A DNA stretch of 64,000 nt from NCBI RefSeq assembly GCF_000002985.6, contig NC_003282.8:4650001-4714000 (forward strand), in the 5' to 3' direction. The stretch comes from Caenorhabditis elegans. Its lineage: Eukaryota; Nematoda; Chromadorea; Rhabditida; Rhabditidae. The translations under genes were made by a program, and so were the position numbers. This document shows positions 26,387 to 38,100 of the stretch, piece after piece. The stretch's first letter is position 1; every line of letters begins with the position of its first letter. The notes under the pieces are model-generated. The model saw nothing but the letters and a program-made list of their open reading frames with translations, ran no database searches and was not told the origin of the DNA.

Positions 26387-26672
26387 TTGAGGCAAAGGCA
26401 TAAGCATAGGCTCAGGCTTAGGGTTAAGCTTAGATATAGGTTTAAGCTTAGGTTTAGACATAGGCCTAGGTTTTGAATTAGGTTTAAGAAAAGGCTTAGG
26501 CTGAGGCTTAGGCTGAGGCTTAGGCCTAGGCTTAAACTTAGGCTTTGGCTCAGGTTTAGGCATAGACTCAGGCCTACGCTTAGGCTTATGCTCAGCCTTA
26601 GGATCAACGGCTTAAGCTTAGACATTGGCTTAGGCTTCGGCTTAGGTCGTAAACCTAGGCTCCTCAAAACCG
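26387..26672. repeat. Interstitial telomere-like repeat (degenerate TTAGGC)
   Basis: About 285 bp dominated by GGCTTAGGC, GGCTGAGGC, TAGGCTTAGG and GGTTTAGG words, i.e. variants of the nematode telomere unit TTAGGC, all in one orientation. The Pro-Lys and Leu-Ser repeat proteins it seems to encode on the minus strand are artefacts. Confidence 0.85.
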
Positions 26673-28059
26673 ATATTATCACAGTTCAAGCTTTCGATAC
26701 CACTGAAACATTTTACTACTAATAATATTTTCAGGAATTTCCACAAATTGTTAGCCTAAAAATAGATTTTCAAAAATTTTCCGTCTGCAGATCATGAGAG
26801 ATTTTTGATTTTGATAATGGTGAATATGTTTTGCCAGCTGTACCTCAAAGTTCATCGCTTTTTGTGAAATTTTGTTATCGTTGCCAAATGGACGTAACTG
26901 TGATTTGTGGAGGACCAGATTTGCTTTAAAACTTTAAAAAATCTGGTCGTACATCGACCTTAAATGTACCTAATCAAAAGATAATTGACATGTATATCCA
27001 CAATTAGTCGATGATTTCAAAAAAAAAGTTTGCGATATGAACAAGAAATTCGGTGTTTTCAGACAATTTTGAGTCTAATAAAGTAATAAAAAATTCGACT
27101 ACACCAATGTTAATTGTTCCGGTTGGTTTCAAAATTTATATCACAGATGCTTCTCCAGCTGCCTGTCTCTTGGAGTACAAGTTCAATTACAATGCTTGAC
27201 CGGTTTAGCAGAGCTCTAAAATTTGCCCCACTCTGATGTATTTCACAATTAGTGTACAGTTCTTCCTATACTCCCCTTTGATCACTGATCGCTTCCTCTA
27301 ATTCCACGTGATCCTCACCTATTTTTGCCCGCTCGCCCCGTTTTTTGCTGCCCATTTTCATCACACCATCATCACTTGGCAAACAGAAATCGAGCTCGAA
27401 CGCTGATTATACTCGGAGCAGGAGCGAAGGAGCCTGAGCAGCCCCAAAACACAACGAGAGAAGCTCCTCCCCCTGATTTGTCCAATGGCAAATCCACTTG
27501 GATGACCTACGCGCGCGCGCCAAGTGCCCTTGGAATATCCAGATTTTTGGGAAGCTTCGGAGCTGAGAAATGCTCAGAAGAAAAATAGAAATTTGCATAT
27601 GCTCGCCTATCCATTTCTTTCTCTGTGTAGTGTCCATGTTATGTTGCTTCTTCTTTTGCTCCCTGTTGCTCCCGCGAGCTGCTCGCCCGGGACTGTCTCC
27701 TCTTTCTGTTTGTTTTTCCTGTGTGGCGCCTCAAGACAAATTGTGTGGGGGCTTCTTCTTTCGGGAAGCTTCCTACTGCCCCCTGTGAGCACTCATCATC
27801 CACACTTTTTTGCACAAATTGAGCAATTTTTAGTTGAATTTTTTAAACTGGTTATGGGGTTTGAAGCCCGTATAGTTGACGCGAACAATTTCAGATTTTT
27901 GGTGCTTGAGTTTCTGAGTTTCTAAAAAGTTTTAAAAACCTGAAACAGTAAAATTGCATGAGATTTAGTCAAATTTTTTCCAATTTTATATAATGTGAAC
28001 TTCTAAAAATTTTTAAAATTAGAATTTTTAATTTCAAGTTTAATTCACATTTTCATAAC

Positions 28060-28560
28060 ATTGATTTAAAGGCGTTCACATAAGGCAGAAGTAGGCCCAA
28101 AAAACTGCCTGGGCTTTTTTTATACTTTTGCTTATTTTTTCCTAATTGTAAGTTCTGTAAATGTTTTTTTATTTTTTTGCCAAAGTTTGGCAGTATTCTG
28201 CAAGTTTTTTTGAAATTTTCTGGCAAAATTTGGCGACTACAAAGTAAACGTTGGAAACTTACTTTTGAGGTCCGTAAAATGCATGTCAAAATTAGGTAAC
28301 TATTTGCCAAACTTTTGGAACATTCTGCCAAATTTCGGCAACGTTCTACCAAAGTTTTCCAACTTTTTGTCAACCAATTTTCTGTAAATGTTTGGAAAAT
28401 TTCAGCCGAAGTTTGTTAATTTCTTGTGAATTTTCGCAACTTTCTCGCAACTCTCGCAAATGTTTGCCGAAGTTTTGGCAGCTTTCTGCATTTTTTTGAA
28501 ATTTTCTATCAAAAGTTGATAACTTTTTGTCCAACTTTTGCAATTTTTTGCAAAAGTGTA
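28060..28560. repeat. Degenerate tandem array of TTTGGCAA/TTCTGCAA words
   Basis: Variants of GCCAAAGTTTTGGCA, CAACTTTCTGC and TTTTTGAAATTTTCTG recur every 15-40 bp without a strict period. No gene is seen. Confidence 0.5.
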
Positions 28561-28589
28561 CACTTTTTCCAAATATATGACAGGTTTAG

Positions 28590-28793
28590 TTAAACATTAG
28601 CTAAACACTCATCCCCATTTAAAACTGGCTCTTCTGTCTCAGTTGACCCAATTTCTGAAAAATGATGATAATTCAAAGTGTCGTTGACTTGCTCCAATCC
28701 TCCTTCCTTCGGTTTTTGTTGAGAATAACTTCCGGTCGTCATCTGAAACCCATCTACTCCACTCATTTTTGGGCTTCTTCTTCTTCTTCTCAT
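28590..28793 (-). CDS. Possible small ORF (67 aa), unsupported
   Basis: A minus-strand frame reads MRRRRRSPKMSGVDGFQ and continues through EGGLEQVNDTLNYHHFSEIG to a stop after DECLANV. The composition (Gly, Glu, Asn, Thr mix) looks more protein-like than the neighbouring simple repeats. No homologue is recognised, and no flanking exon or SL acceptor is obvious. It could also be conserved regulatory DNA upstream of the RTK-like gene, which starts 250 bp away on the other strand. Confidence 0.2.
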   Translation of the reverse strand: MRRRRRSPKMSGVDGFQMTTGSYSQQKPKEGGLEQVNDTLNYHHFSEIGSTETEEPVLNGDECLANV

Positions 28794-29042
28794 GCAGATA
28801 TATTTTCAATCATATCGGATTTCTTTCTCCAGAAGCTCATACTCCTTATTCTCTGTCACCACGCCTGTCTCCATTTCACTGTGTATGTGTGACGTGGAAA
28901 CTCCAGAGCTCTTTTTTTTGCAGTTTGATTTGGGATCTGTCCTTTCAGTTTTCTATTTGCGCACCTGCAACATATCCCCTCGCCCGCCTCCACTATCTCA
29001 TAATTCTCATTTTTCAGATCTCGTTTTCAAAAGCCCTGGCAA

Positions 29043-32000
29043 ATGGGTTTCAAACTTGTTGCTCTCAGTAGCTTTCTGCTGACTGTCAGGTATGTGATTT
29101 AAATTTTTAATTTTTAATATGTCGTGGCCCGCGCCGTAGGCGTGGTCAGCGGCTGGTAATATAATAAAAAAATACAAAAATATATTAGGTTTTTCGAAAA
29201 TTTTAGTTAAAGTTTCGGTAAATCGTGAAATTTATTTCTGAAAACTTTGGTTTTTGAGTGACTGGTTCAATTCAGTTTTACTGAAAAATCCCAAATTTAA
29301 AATCCTTTCAAAACTTAAAATTTATTTCAAATATCAATTTTCGTTCCAGCGCTCTGTCAATCGAGCACAACACAGTCGGAGGTGGCTGTGTGGATCTTCT
29401 CTGTCCTGACACTGCAACTCATCACGGGCTCCGCAATCTGGTCAACGATGAAACACTGAAAACCGACGCCTGTACTGCGTGCAGTCAGTGCACGGAGAAT
29501 GGTTACAGTGTCTGTCTGCGACCAAAGGATTCACGTGCTTCTCGTACCGCTGGCGGATGCACATGTGCTCACACCCTGGCTGCCAATTGTCACACCGATC
29601 TTGCTCAAACTCAACATCCAGCTAATCTTTCCATGAAAACATACTCCGCTTGTTATGCTGATGGTAAGATTGCTTTCTAGAGTTTATAAATTAATGTAAA
29701 ACATTCAAGCTCTCCAACGCCCACCCCAACCACTAGCCGTCAATGAAAACTCATCAGTCGTCGTGACAATTGAGCCATTCTGGTTGGAGCCCTACTGGAG
29801 ACACCTCAAAATTGAAAATGTAACTCTTCACTACAAATTCCAAGTGAAGGTAAGGATCTTTTCCTTAATCTCTGAATCATCCCTGAGCCGGTAAAATTTC
29901 AGGCACCAGAGCATTGTGAGGGAGAAGTTGAGTCGACGCCGACTGGAGTGCACACTTGTGTTGCTTCGGTCCTCGTCGATTTGTCCGAGAGCAAGGAAGA
30001 TCAACCACAAGTGAAAGATGACGATGATGAGTATGATCACAGTGATGTAAGTGGAAATAATATTCAATTTGGAAATTCTCTGATTTTCAAAATTTCAAAT
30101 TTAACGAACTTCGAAATTCTTCGATTTTTTTAAAGAGTGAACATTTTAAGGCTATAGAATAATTTTAAAAAATCAGAAAAATTTTCTCAAAATTAAAAGA
30201 GAAAAGTCGACGAAATTAAAATGTTTGAAAATTAGAATAAAAATATCAGATTTCCTAAATTTTCAGTGAAAATTTTGAAAAGTATCTGAGAAAAACACGA
30301 CTGGAAGGCAATATTAATTTCTACTGTTTCAAACATTTTCTGCAAAATAAGATTTTTAACTCGAATTAATTTGAATAATGCAAAATTTTCCGCTCACCAT
30401 CCCCAAATAAAACAAATAATTTTTCCAGAACTACGACCAATATGATGATGATCTTCCACCAGAGGTTCAATTTGACCGGGACGTCTTCTCCGGAGCCAAG
30501 GAACTTGAATCCTATTACACCGCCACCATCCGCCGTGCTCGGCAGATCAAGGCCTCAGCCTCTAAGGATCAGCAGATCTACGATGGGGAAACCATTATTG
30601 AATCGGAACATTTGAAATTCGACTTGAAGCCTGAAGTGTATACAGCTGATGGATCGGAGATTGTTGATGGCCCACCACAAGAGGATGCACTTCCAGGACC
30701 TGTCAAAGATGCAGAGGAGACTGCTACTGTTGTTCAAGTTGATAAGGATGAGGGTGACGTTAGTGAGGAGACCGGTGGAACCAACTTCTTTGAGGAGGAG
30801 GAGAAGAAGGAAGAAGGGGAGACGAAGAAGGAGGAGAGCAGTGAGGAAGAGGATGGAGTTTTGAAGGTTAATCTGGAGGATATTGAGCCAACAAAGTTGA
30901 AGTCTCAAGAGGATGCGAAGAAGAAGGAAGGAGATGAAGAGGAGGAGAAGGATGAAGAAGAGGCGGAAACAACTACAGTTGTGAAAGAGGATGAGGAGAA
31001 GAAGGAAGGAGATAATGAGGGAGATAAAGAGGAGGACAAGGAGGACAAGAAAGAGTCAGAGGAAGAGGAGGAAAAGGATGGTGATGATGAAGAGACAACT
31101 ACCACATCCGAAGACGACGAGGAGAAGGATTCCAACTCCGACGAAGATGAAGATGAGGAATCTACCACCGTGGAGCTTGTCGAGGGAGAAACCCCAGACC
31201 CATCCGAGCAGAACTTCTTGCAACGAATCTACTATTCGCCAGATTACCTGAGAGTCCGTAATATTACCATCGCCACTCTCATTATCTTCGCCGTGTTCTG
31301 TTCTCTCGGGCTCTGCTGCATCTACAAAAACAAGTGTTGCAAGGTGAGTAGAAATGCAGTGTATTTGACGCGCAAATTTTTCGGCAAAAAATTAGCTGAA
31401 AACTATATAATTGATAAATTAAAAAAAAAAATAAAAAACCAACACTTTTCTTATCCAAAAATTAATTGTTCCAATTTAAACTTGCAGATCCTTTTGAATA
31501 ATTTGTTTTTCATTAGCTCACAGATAGCTTTAAAGTGTGTACAATCACGACCTATTTTCGATTTATTTGAAGTGTCCCTCCACGAAAACTACAATAACTC
31601 CAGGGTTTTCGTGGTAAGACCCAAATTCTGAAAATTTCCGCAAAGTAATTAAATACAAAATATTTTAATTTAAAAAGAAGAAATATAAAAAATAATTGAA
31701 AACTTGTTCCTAACGATTTTTTCCCCAAAAAGTTGTGGATTCAATTGAAGTATAATCAAAAAATAAAAATAAAAAGCAGTTTTAAGCTAAAAAATTTAAA
31801 TTCTCGTCGACCGCAACATGCATGCGTGACAAGAGCATCTAATGCTAATTTATGCACAAAGTTTTTAAATCGAAAACAGTTATATTTTAGCACTAATAAC
31901 GCGATTTTTTTCTGGAAAAGTTTTAAAAAAACATTGTGGTTCAGACCGTTAAATCTCTAATGCTATATTTCTCAATAGAACGCATTTGTCTAGCGATGTT

Positions 32001-35000
32001 AAAAATCTGGCAGGAAATTTGCAGAATTTATTTTTCTGAAAATCTAAATATTTTCGCAAAACGTTTTTGGAAAATAATTAGAGAACTTTCGGAGTGTCGT
32101 TGATCGCCGAAATCATCTCTTAAAACAAGCCTGCAATTTCTATAACACCTAGCACGTCACACAAAACCTCTCCTCTCTCTTTCCACTTTCCTAAAAAAAT
32201 TTCTTCAAGCAAAAATTTTCAGAGCAAGGAATCCAAGACATCAAATGGTTACCGCTACACGTCAGCTAATCCACCACCGCCAACCGAGTTGGTGAGTCGT
32301 GAGAAAGAGCATCTTCGGCAATAGGACCCCCAAGATCAAGTGCTCTTTACTGTGCTCTCTCTTTCTAAATTTTGTCTCTTAATTCTCTAATACGGTTATT
32401 TTCCTGTTTTCCCCAAAGTTTTTGTCTGCATTCTAACCCCCACGTGCCAATCCCAATTGACATGACTCCATTTTCCCCCAAATTTCCACAATTTTCTTCC
32501 ATCCCCCCAATTTTTTCGGTGACCGTGTGTGTGTGTGTCTGTCTATCTTATATATTTTTTGACAATAAATTCCATGTTTCTTTTCTGTATAAATATTACA
32601 TTTATTTTTCTCAAATTGATGATGAATTATAAAATAAAAATATATTCATTCGCTTCTTCTACTTTTATGACATTCATCCAAAACGCACGTGTCACCGGAA
32701 AAATTGAAAACGAGAGAGCACACAGGCACGTAATTATACAACACTTTTTGCTCACTTTTTTTTTGACAACTTTGACTTCTGAAATGTAAGCCTAAGCCTA
32801 AGCCTAAGGATAAGCCCAAAAAGTGAGCAAAGGTGTTGTTAATTTGCGAATATCTTGAGAGAGCACTAAACGGAACTTACATAAGTTTCACAAAATGCCT
32901 GGAAATGGTCTGAAATTTTTTAAAAAAGGAGAGCAGTGTTTAATCTCCAGAAATGACACCAAAAACTTTGACCAGTTGCATACAGGGACGTTTTTCTTCT
33001 GAAAAAAAATTACAGAAAACAGTATCCCGTGTCCCATCGGGTGTCGCACCGGAAGATGAGCATCATCTGCTCGCTGCGGATGAAGCAATTGAAAATTTCA
33101 AAAACGTGGTGAAAAGTGGAACAACATTCAGTCCAAAAAATGTTGAGCTTGGTATTACTGTAGGTATGTAAACCATATAAAATTGATTTTAAAAAATGGA
33201 ACTCTGGAATTCAGGAATGGGGAAGTTCGGACCAATTCACAGAGCAATGTTCAGCTCATTTAATGGGAGTGTCCACGATGTGAACGTGTATTTGTTGAAA
33301 AGTAAGATGCTGCTCTGATAGAAGTGTCAACCAATCAGCAAAGTTGGCCACGCCCTTTGCTCCTCGCTGATTGGTCGGCGCCTTTGCGCTCGAATTCAAT
33401 TGTAAATGTTTTCAGACATCGCGCGGCTTTCCGATGAAGAATTGGTAAAGCTGACGTCTCTTCTGAAATCAAATATTGCCGCTGGAGCTCATCAAAATGT
33501 GGTTTCCCTGTGTGGAGTTTCTCCCTCTGGATCAGGTACGTTTAGGTTAAATTAAAAAAAAAACACGCACACAATTTTGACAGAGGAGTTAAAATTCAAA
33601 TTTTCAAAAAATTTCCAAAAAAAGTTTTTTTTTTTTTATTTTGCTCTAAATTTTGATTTTTCTTGAATAGACTGAAATTTAATATTTACATAACAGAAAA
33701 TTTTTTCCATATTTTTGCAATTTCCGACAATTGGAAAAGAGAGTTTGAAATTTTTTCGAAACATGTTTTTTTTGATAAATTATTTTTATTTCAAAATTTT
33801 CAAAATATCCAAAAAACTTTCCAGATGTAATGCTAATGTGGGAGCCACTACATCAATCAGTCCTTCGTGGAGTCCTTCGAGAGAGTCGTTGTGCCCGATT
33901 TGGAACTGAACCATTTAATATGGCAAGCTTCTTGTCTTCCGAAAGATTAGCTGCAATTGCAATTGGATGTTGTAATGGAGTTGAACATTTACTCAAAAAG
34001 AACGTCTTCCCACCACATTTATCAACTTCAAATGTTCTATTGGCTGAGAGAGGAATTGTTAAAATTGGAGGATTCGGGCTCGCCGAGCATCATGCTCTTG
34101 ACATGACTACTGAAAGTGTGAGTGTTTCAGATCAAATGTATGCCTAAATGCCTACCTTATACCTGCTTGCCTAGAAACTAGTGGAGCACTTTTCAAACGT
34201 TTAATGTGCACTTTTGCACAATCAGGTAGGCAGGCTATGTTTCTTAAAAGTAGGTGACAAGTCGTAGGTGGCTTTGAAGCAGGCAAGTAGGCAGTATTGT
34301 GCCTGCTTGGAAGCTTTGCTTTAAAAAAATTAGATTGGTTTTTCGTGAATTACTCTCTTTCAATATTATCCAACGACATGTCGGCTGCTACCGAAACAAT
34401 TTTTATAAAAATTTCAAGATATATTCTTCATTACAGGCCCCAACCAAACTTCGCTGGATGCCACCAGAGTATTTCAAACGAGATCAAAAAATGATCTACA
34501 ACGAGCAGACAATGATCTGGCCACTTGGAGTGACACTTTGGGAGATATTTTCTCTAGGTGGTACCCCATTCGGCTCACTTCGTCAGGCTCAAACATTTAT
34601 CGACGCGATGCGGGATGGTTCGGCACAGTTGGATCCGATTTCATATTGTGGTGAAGCTGTGACGCAACTGCTTGCAACGTGTACATCTCACGTGCCTGAG
34701 GCGAGAGGCGACATTCGAACGATTATTAAACGACTTGAGTGCATTTCTGCTGATGCTAAGGTAGGCACACGGGGTCACTGTTTTTTACGTGGCCGCCTAA
34801 AAAGGAAACTCGGCCACGGAGAATGAAGCAAGCGCTTCGAAACTTCGTTTTACAGTAACTGAAGTAACCTTTCTGTTTGACCTACAAAAATCGCGGGAAA
34901 TTTATTTTTGAATAATGTGACGGCACAATTTTTTTTTTAATTTCCCGACTCGGAAACTTTATAGTTGTAAACTTGAAATTTTTAGCCAAGAATTTTCAGA

Positions 35001-35109
35001 CAAACCAACTATAATCTTAGAAAATTTTCAGACTCAAATAAACCTGTGCTACCGTGAAGACTTCCCATACTTGCCAATTGTGACGCCATTGGAGCAACAA
35101 GAAGAATAG
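29043..35109 (+). CDS. Receptor-tyrosine-kinase-like protein with a degenerate kinase domain (pseudokinase)
   Basis: Twelve exons (29043-29089, 29350-29663, 29710-29849, 29903-30046, 30429-31343, 32223-32291, 33016-33163, 33215-33301, 33416-33535, 33825-34117, 34437-34760, 35032-35109) join in phase to 892 residues. A signal peptide (MGFKLVALSSFLLTVSA) leads to a Cys-rich region (~28-112). A long Glu/Asp/Lys-rich low-complexity stalk (~300-475) follows, then a helix at ~494-514 and a Cys-rich juxtamembrane segment. The kinase fold spans ~590-880: glycine loop GMGKFGP, but Tyr618 at the VAIK lysine, Pro-Pro-His (724-726) at HRD, Gly744 at the DFG aspartate, with RWMPPEY and WPLGVTLWEIFSLGG kept. 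It should lack phosphotransfer and act as receptor or scaffold. Intron 6 carries a telomere-like run. Confidence 0.88.
30370..30390 (+). ncRNA. Candidate 21U-RNA (piRNA) locus with upstream CTGTTTCA motif
   Basis: CTGTTTCA at 30324-30331 is followed 38 bases later by TAAT (YRNT), whose last T at 30370 would be the 5' U. The intervening DNA is AT-rich, as in known loci. It lies in the sense strand of an intron of the RTK-like gene (30047-30428). The AT-rich setting makes a chance YRNT easy, so support is weak on its own. Confidence 0.35.
32787..32816. repeat. Short telomeric run (GCCTAA repeats)
   Basis: TAAGCCTAAGCCTAAGCC plus one diverged unit sits in intron 6 of the RTK-like gene. It is the complement of TTAGGC, so its orientation is opposite to the array at 26387. 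Confidence 0.9.
33330..33395. repeat. Small hairpin with CCAATCAGC / GCTGATTGG arms
   Basis: Located in an intron of the RTK-like gene. Similar hairpins with the same arms and a CGCC-rich loop lie at 36598-36665 and 56070-56130, so it is a short dispersed foldback element. Confidence 0.65.
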
Positions 35110-38100
35110 AGATTATACCACGTTTAAAAAAATACATTCAATTTTTGAAGGATGAGGAAGATTTTGTATTTATTTTTTTCAAATTTGCGCCGAAAAAAGT
35201 TGTCAGAGAACTAGATTTTTCTAAACTGTGTGCTAAATATGACTTTGCGCGTAAAATATGATGCAATGGGTGGGTGAACTGCGTTCACAAAAAGCTCTGG
35301 CCCAACAGTTTCTCGAACAGGTTTGCTCGTAAAATATGGTGTATTGTGATAGCCAAAAGTTTTTGCGCCAATGCACCATATTTTCAGAAAACTTCAATGA
35401 TCAATTTTGCGCATAAAATATGATGTATTAAAAAAAACCAACTTTTTGTATCAATGCACCATACTTTACGCGCATATTCAATATTTTAATATTAATAGCA
35501 CCATTGAATGTTAATAAATTTGTGCGTAGAATATGATGTATTAAAATTTTAAAATTTTTGTGCCAATGCACCAAAACTCCCAACCTTCAAAATATGAATG
35601 ATTTTCAAAAGTCCCCCTCCCATGTTCTCATTTATTTTTCCCCCCTCCAATTATTTTCCCGCTTAATTTCATCCCGTTTTGTTAAATGACAGATTGTTGA
35701 TTTTTCCGAGAATAAATGTGCTTGTTGCGTAAGTCGCACCCGATTCCTTCCCCTGATCTCACAAATCCACGTAAAAGAAGAAGAAGCGGCGGTGGCGTGC
35801 CGGTTTCGGCATCTCAAAAATTTGGCAAGATGCGAGAAGCTAGATAACAGCAGAAAACTTGCAATAACACTTTTTTGCACCTCGATGCATATTGCGTAAG
35901 ATGTCGAAGGTGTGTGTGTGTATACGTGGATGTTACAATTGAGAGAAGATTGGGGAGATGATAGATATCTCTGAAAATCTTCCAAATCTGAAACAGATTT
36001 TTCTTATTTCAATTAAGGTATCGATATTTGTTCTCTAATGTTCTTTGATCTTAGACTTTCCTAAAAGTTAAAACTAAGGCACATTTCCAAAATCCATTGT
36101 TTTTCGCCGTTGCAAAGTTTTTTTTTTGAAAATTAAAAAAAAGTTTGTTCTTTCTGACAAAACTAGTTCACTTTCAATTGAAAATTTTTGAAAATTGCTC
36201 GAAAATTGGCTGAAAATCTCAATTTGTTTGTCAATCGACACATTGATATTTGAGCCCGATTTTAAACAATTTCTCAAAACTTTCAGTTAAAAATAATGTT
36301 TTTTTTTTCAAAAAGTAAAAAATATTTTCTACAATTTTACAGAAAAATTAGAAAATGGGCATTTTTCCTCAGCTTTTTATCGCAATGCCAATAAAAACAT
36401 CATTATGCAAAGTTTGATGCTATAGAGAGTCTGAGACTAGTTGTGGATAAATTGTTGTCTATACTTTAGTAGATTACGTAATACAGATAATATTAACTGT
36501 TCTCTAAAACTATATATAGTCATGTAGAAAACATTGTGTGAAGATCTAGATGTCTAGGAATCTAGTTAATTTTGAGTTTTTGGCCTCCAAGAAAATGCAC
36601 CAATCAGCGTTGCGCAATGGGCGTTGCCAGGGTCACTGATTGGTCGGCGTGTGCTCTGGCGCGAATTGTAATTAACTAGATGCACAATAGCTTTTTTGAA
36701 CTAAAAATATACAATTTTGTACTATAAAAACTGCTAAGGTGTTTTGAAGAAAATTCTCCAAGCTGTAACCTTTCCAAAACCGGCAATTGCCGGAGATTTC
36801 CGATCGCCGCGTACCCTTGGTGTGTAAGTAACCCTGCTATTTAATATCGGCTATTTACCTATTTTCAAAACCAATTCTTCCCTGGCCGTTAACCGGGCGA
36901 GGAGCCCTTGCACTTTTAGCAAAATCCCCTTGCTAATTCAAAAATCCTCTCTCCCATCTCCCATCCCATATCTCAACGCGATACCATCACTGAAAACTCA
37001 AAAACCGCGCGAGCGCGTGGGGGCGGATTGCAAAAACGTTGTCCAAATATTGCGTCGTCGTCGTCTTCATTCTTCTTCGCCATCATCGTCATACTGCCGC
37101 TCCGCACCGCCCGTCAGTCGCTTCCGCGGCCTATCTGGCAGCCGATCGGCGGATTTTCAGGGAGGAGTCCTTCTGTATATAGATGGAGTGAGAGAGTGAG
37201 AGAGAGTAAGAGAAGCAGAGAGACTACTCGCCATCTTTCTCCCTGTTTTCATCACTTTTTGAAATGCCAATGTTGTTACACACATTTAAAATCTTAAACT
37301 CTTTTCCTCTTTTCCCCTCTTGACTTTTACATACTTTCTATTACCGTACACTTTGGTATCTACCGTAACCTTAGAAAAAAGCTAAATTTGAAGAAAATCA
37401 TAAGATTTTCCGATTTAACTGCAGTTTTATTGCAAAATTTGTGGATCTTAAAGTGTCAATTTTTTAAATGTTTGTTTCATATAACCAAAAAGATGAAGCA
37501 TCTGAATCTCCGAAGTTTCGAATATTTTGATCTTTTTTTCCTGTGTTGTTTGCACTTTTTAAGTTTCAAACAAATATTGCCAAAAAGGCACAACATACTT
37601 GCCTGCCTACGTACTAGCCTACCTACCTTTATGTCGGCCTGTATTCCTACTTTTCTTTCCTACATACCCAAGGTTTTAGTACAATTTTCAACAGTTGTGA
37701 AGAAATGAGCAAGTCTACATTCCTGAAGCAGAAAGGTAGGCACGTAGGCGAAAACCTTTTCCTAGTCACCATGAAGGCCTTCAAAAATAGGGCTGTCAGG
37801 TAGGCCCCAAAATACTTACCTGACCTTTAGGCATCTTCCACCTGCCTCGCGCCCTTACCCACGAGGCAGGCGTCAGGCCTTAAAGCCGTGCCTGCCTACC
37901 ATGGAAGCCCTAATATTCGTCATTAACAGGTCACAACTATATTCGTGGCTTGTCCTCTATAGGCAATTCGTAAAGCGCAACATTTCCTTATCTCACGAAA
38001 TATTTAATTTTCTACACATTTGTGTTTTGAACTTCCCATAAAAAGGTAAAACTTGCTTGCCTGCGTGCCTACGCTCTTCTGAAAAACTGCCTCATTACTC

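Larger units (their letters stand above)
21993..29042. other. 7-kb intergenic region rich in repeats
   Basis: No gene is firmly supported here. It holds TTGCCG-type repeats (22437-22760), a GGCCGTG-type repeat (23870-24150), C/G homopolymers (24549-24561, 26125-26137), a 370-bp palindrome (24880-25253), CCTGCCTAC-like runs (25430-25790), telomere-like TTAGGC DNA (26387-26672) and a degenerate TTTGGCAA array (28060-28560). Islands of normal complexity occur at 22800-23420, 24230-24500 and 27300-27800; the last contains the POU octamer ATTTGCATA (27591-27599) and may be regulatory DNA of the RTK-like gene. Confidence 0.55.

Noticed and set aside
26318-26682. Minus-strand ORFs encoding Pro-Lys or Leu-Ser repeats
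   Set aside because: They are frame translations of the degenerate TTAGGC array, which lacks stops on that strand; no start context or splice sites.
27941-27948. Fourth minus-strand CTGTTTCA octamer as a piRNA promoter
   Set aside because: No YRNT at the 38-39-base spacing shared by the other three.
30905-31168. Ser-rich minus-strand ORF
   Set aside because: Reverse reading of the GAA/GAG-rich acidic stalk of the RTK-like protein.
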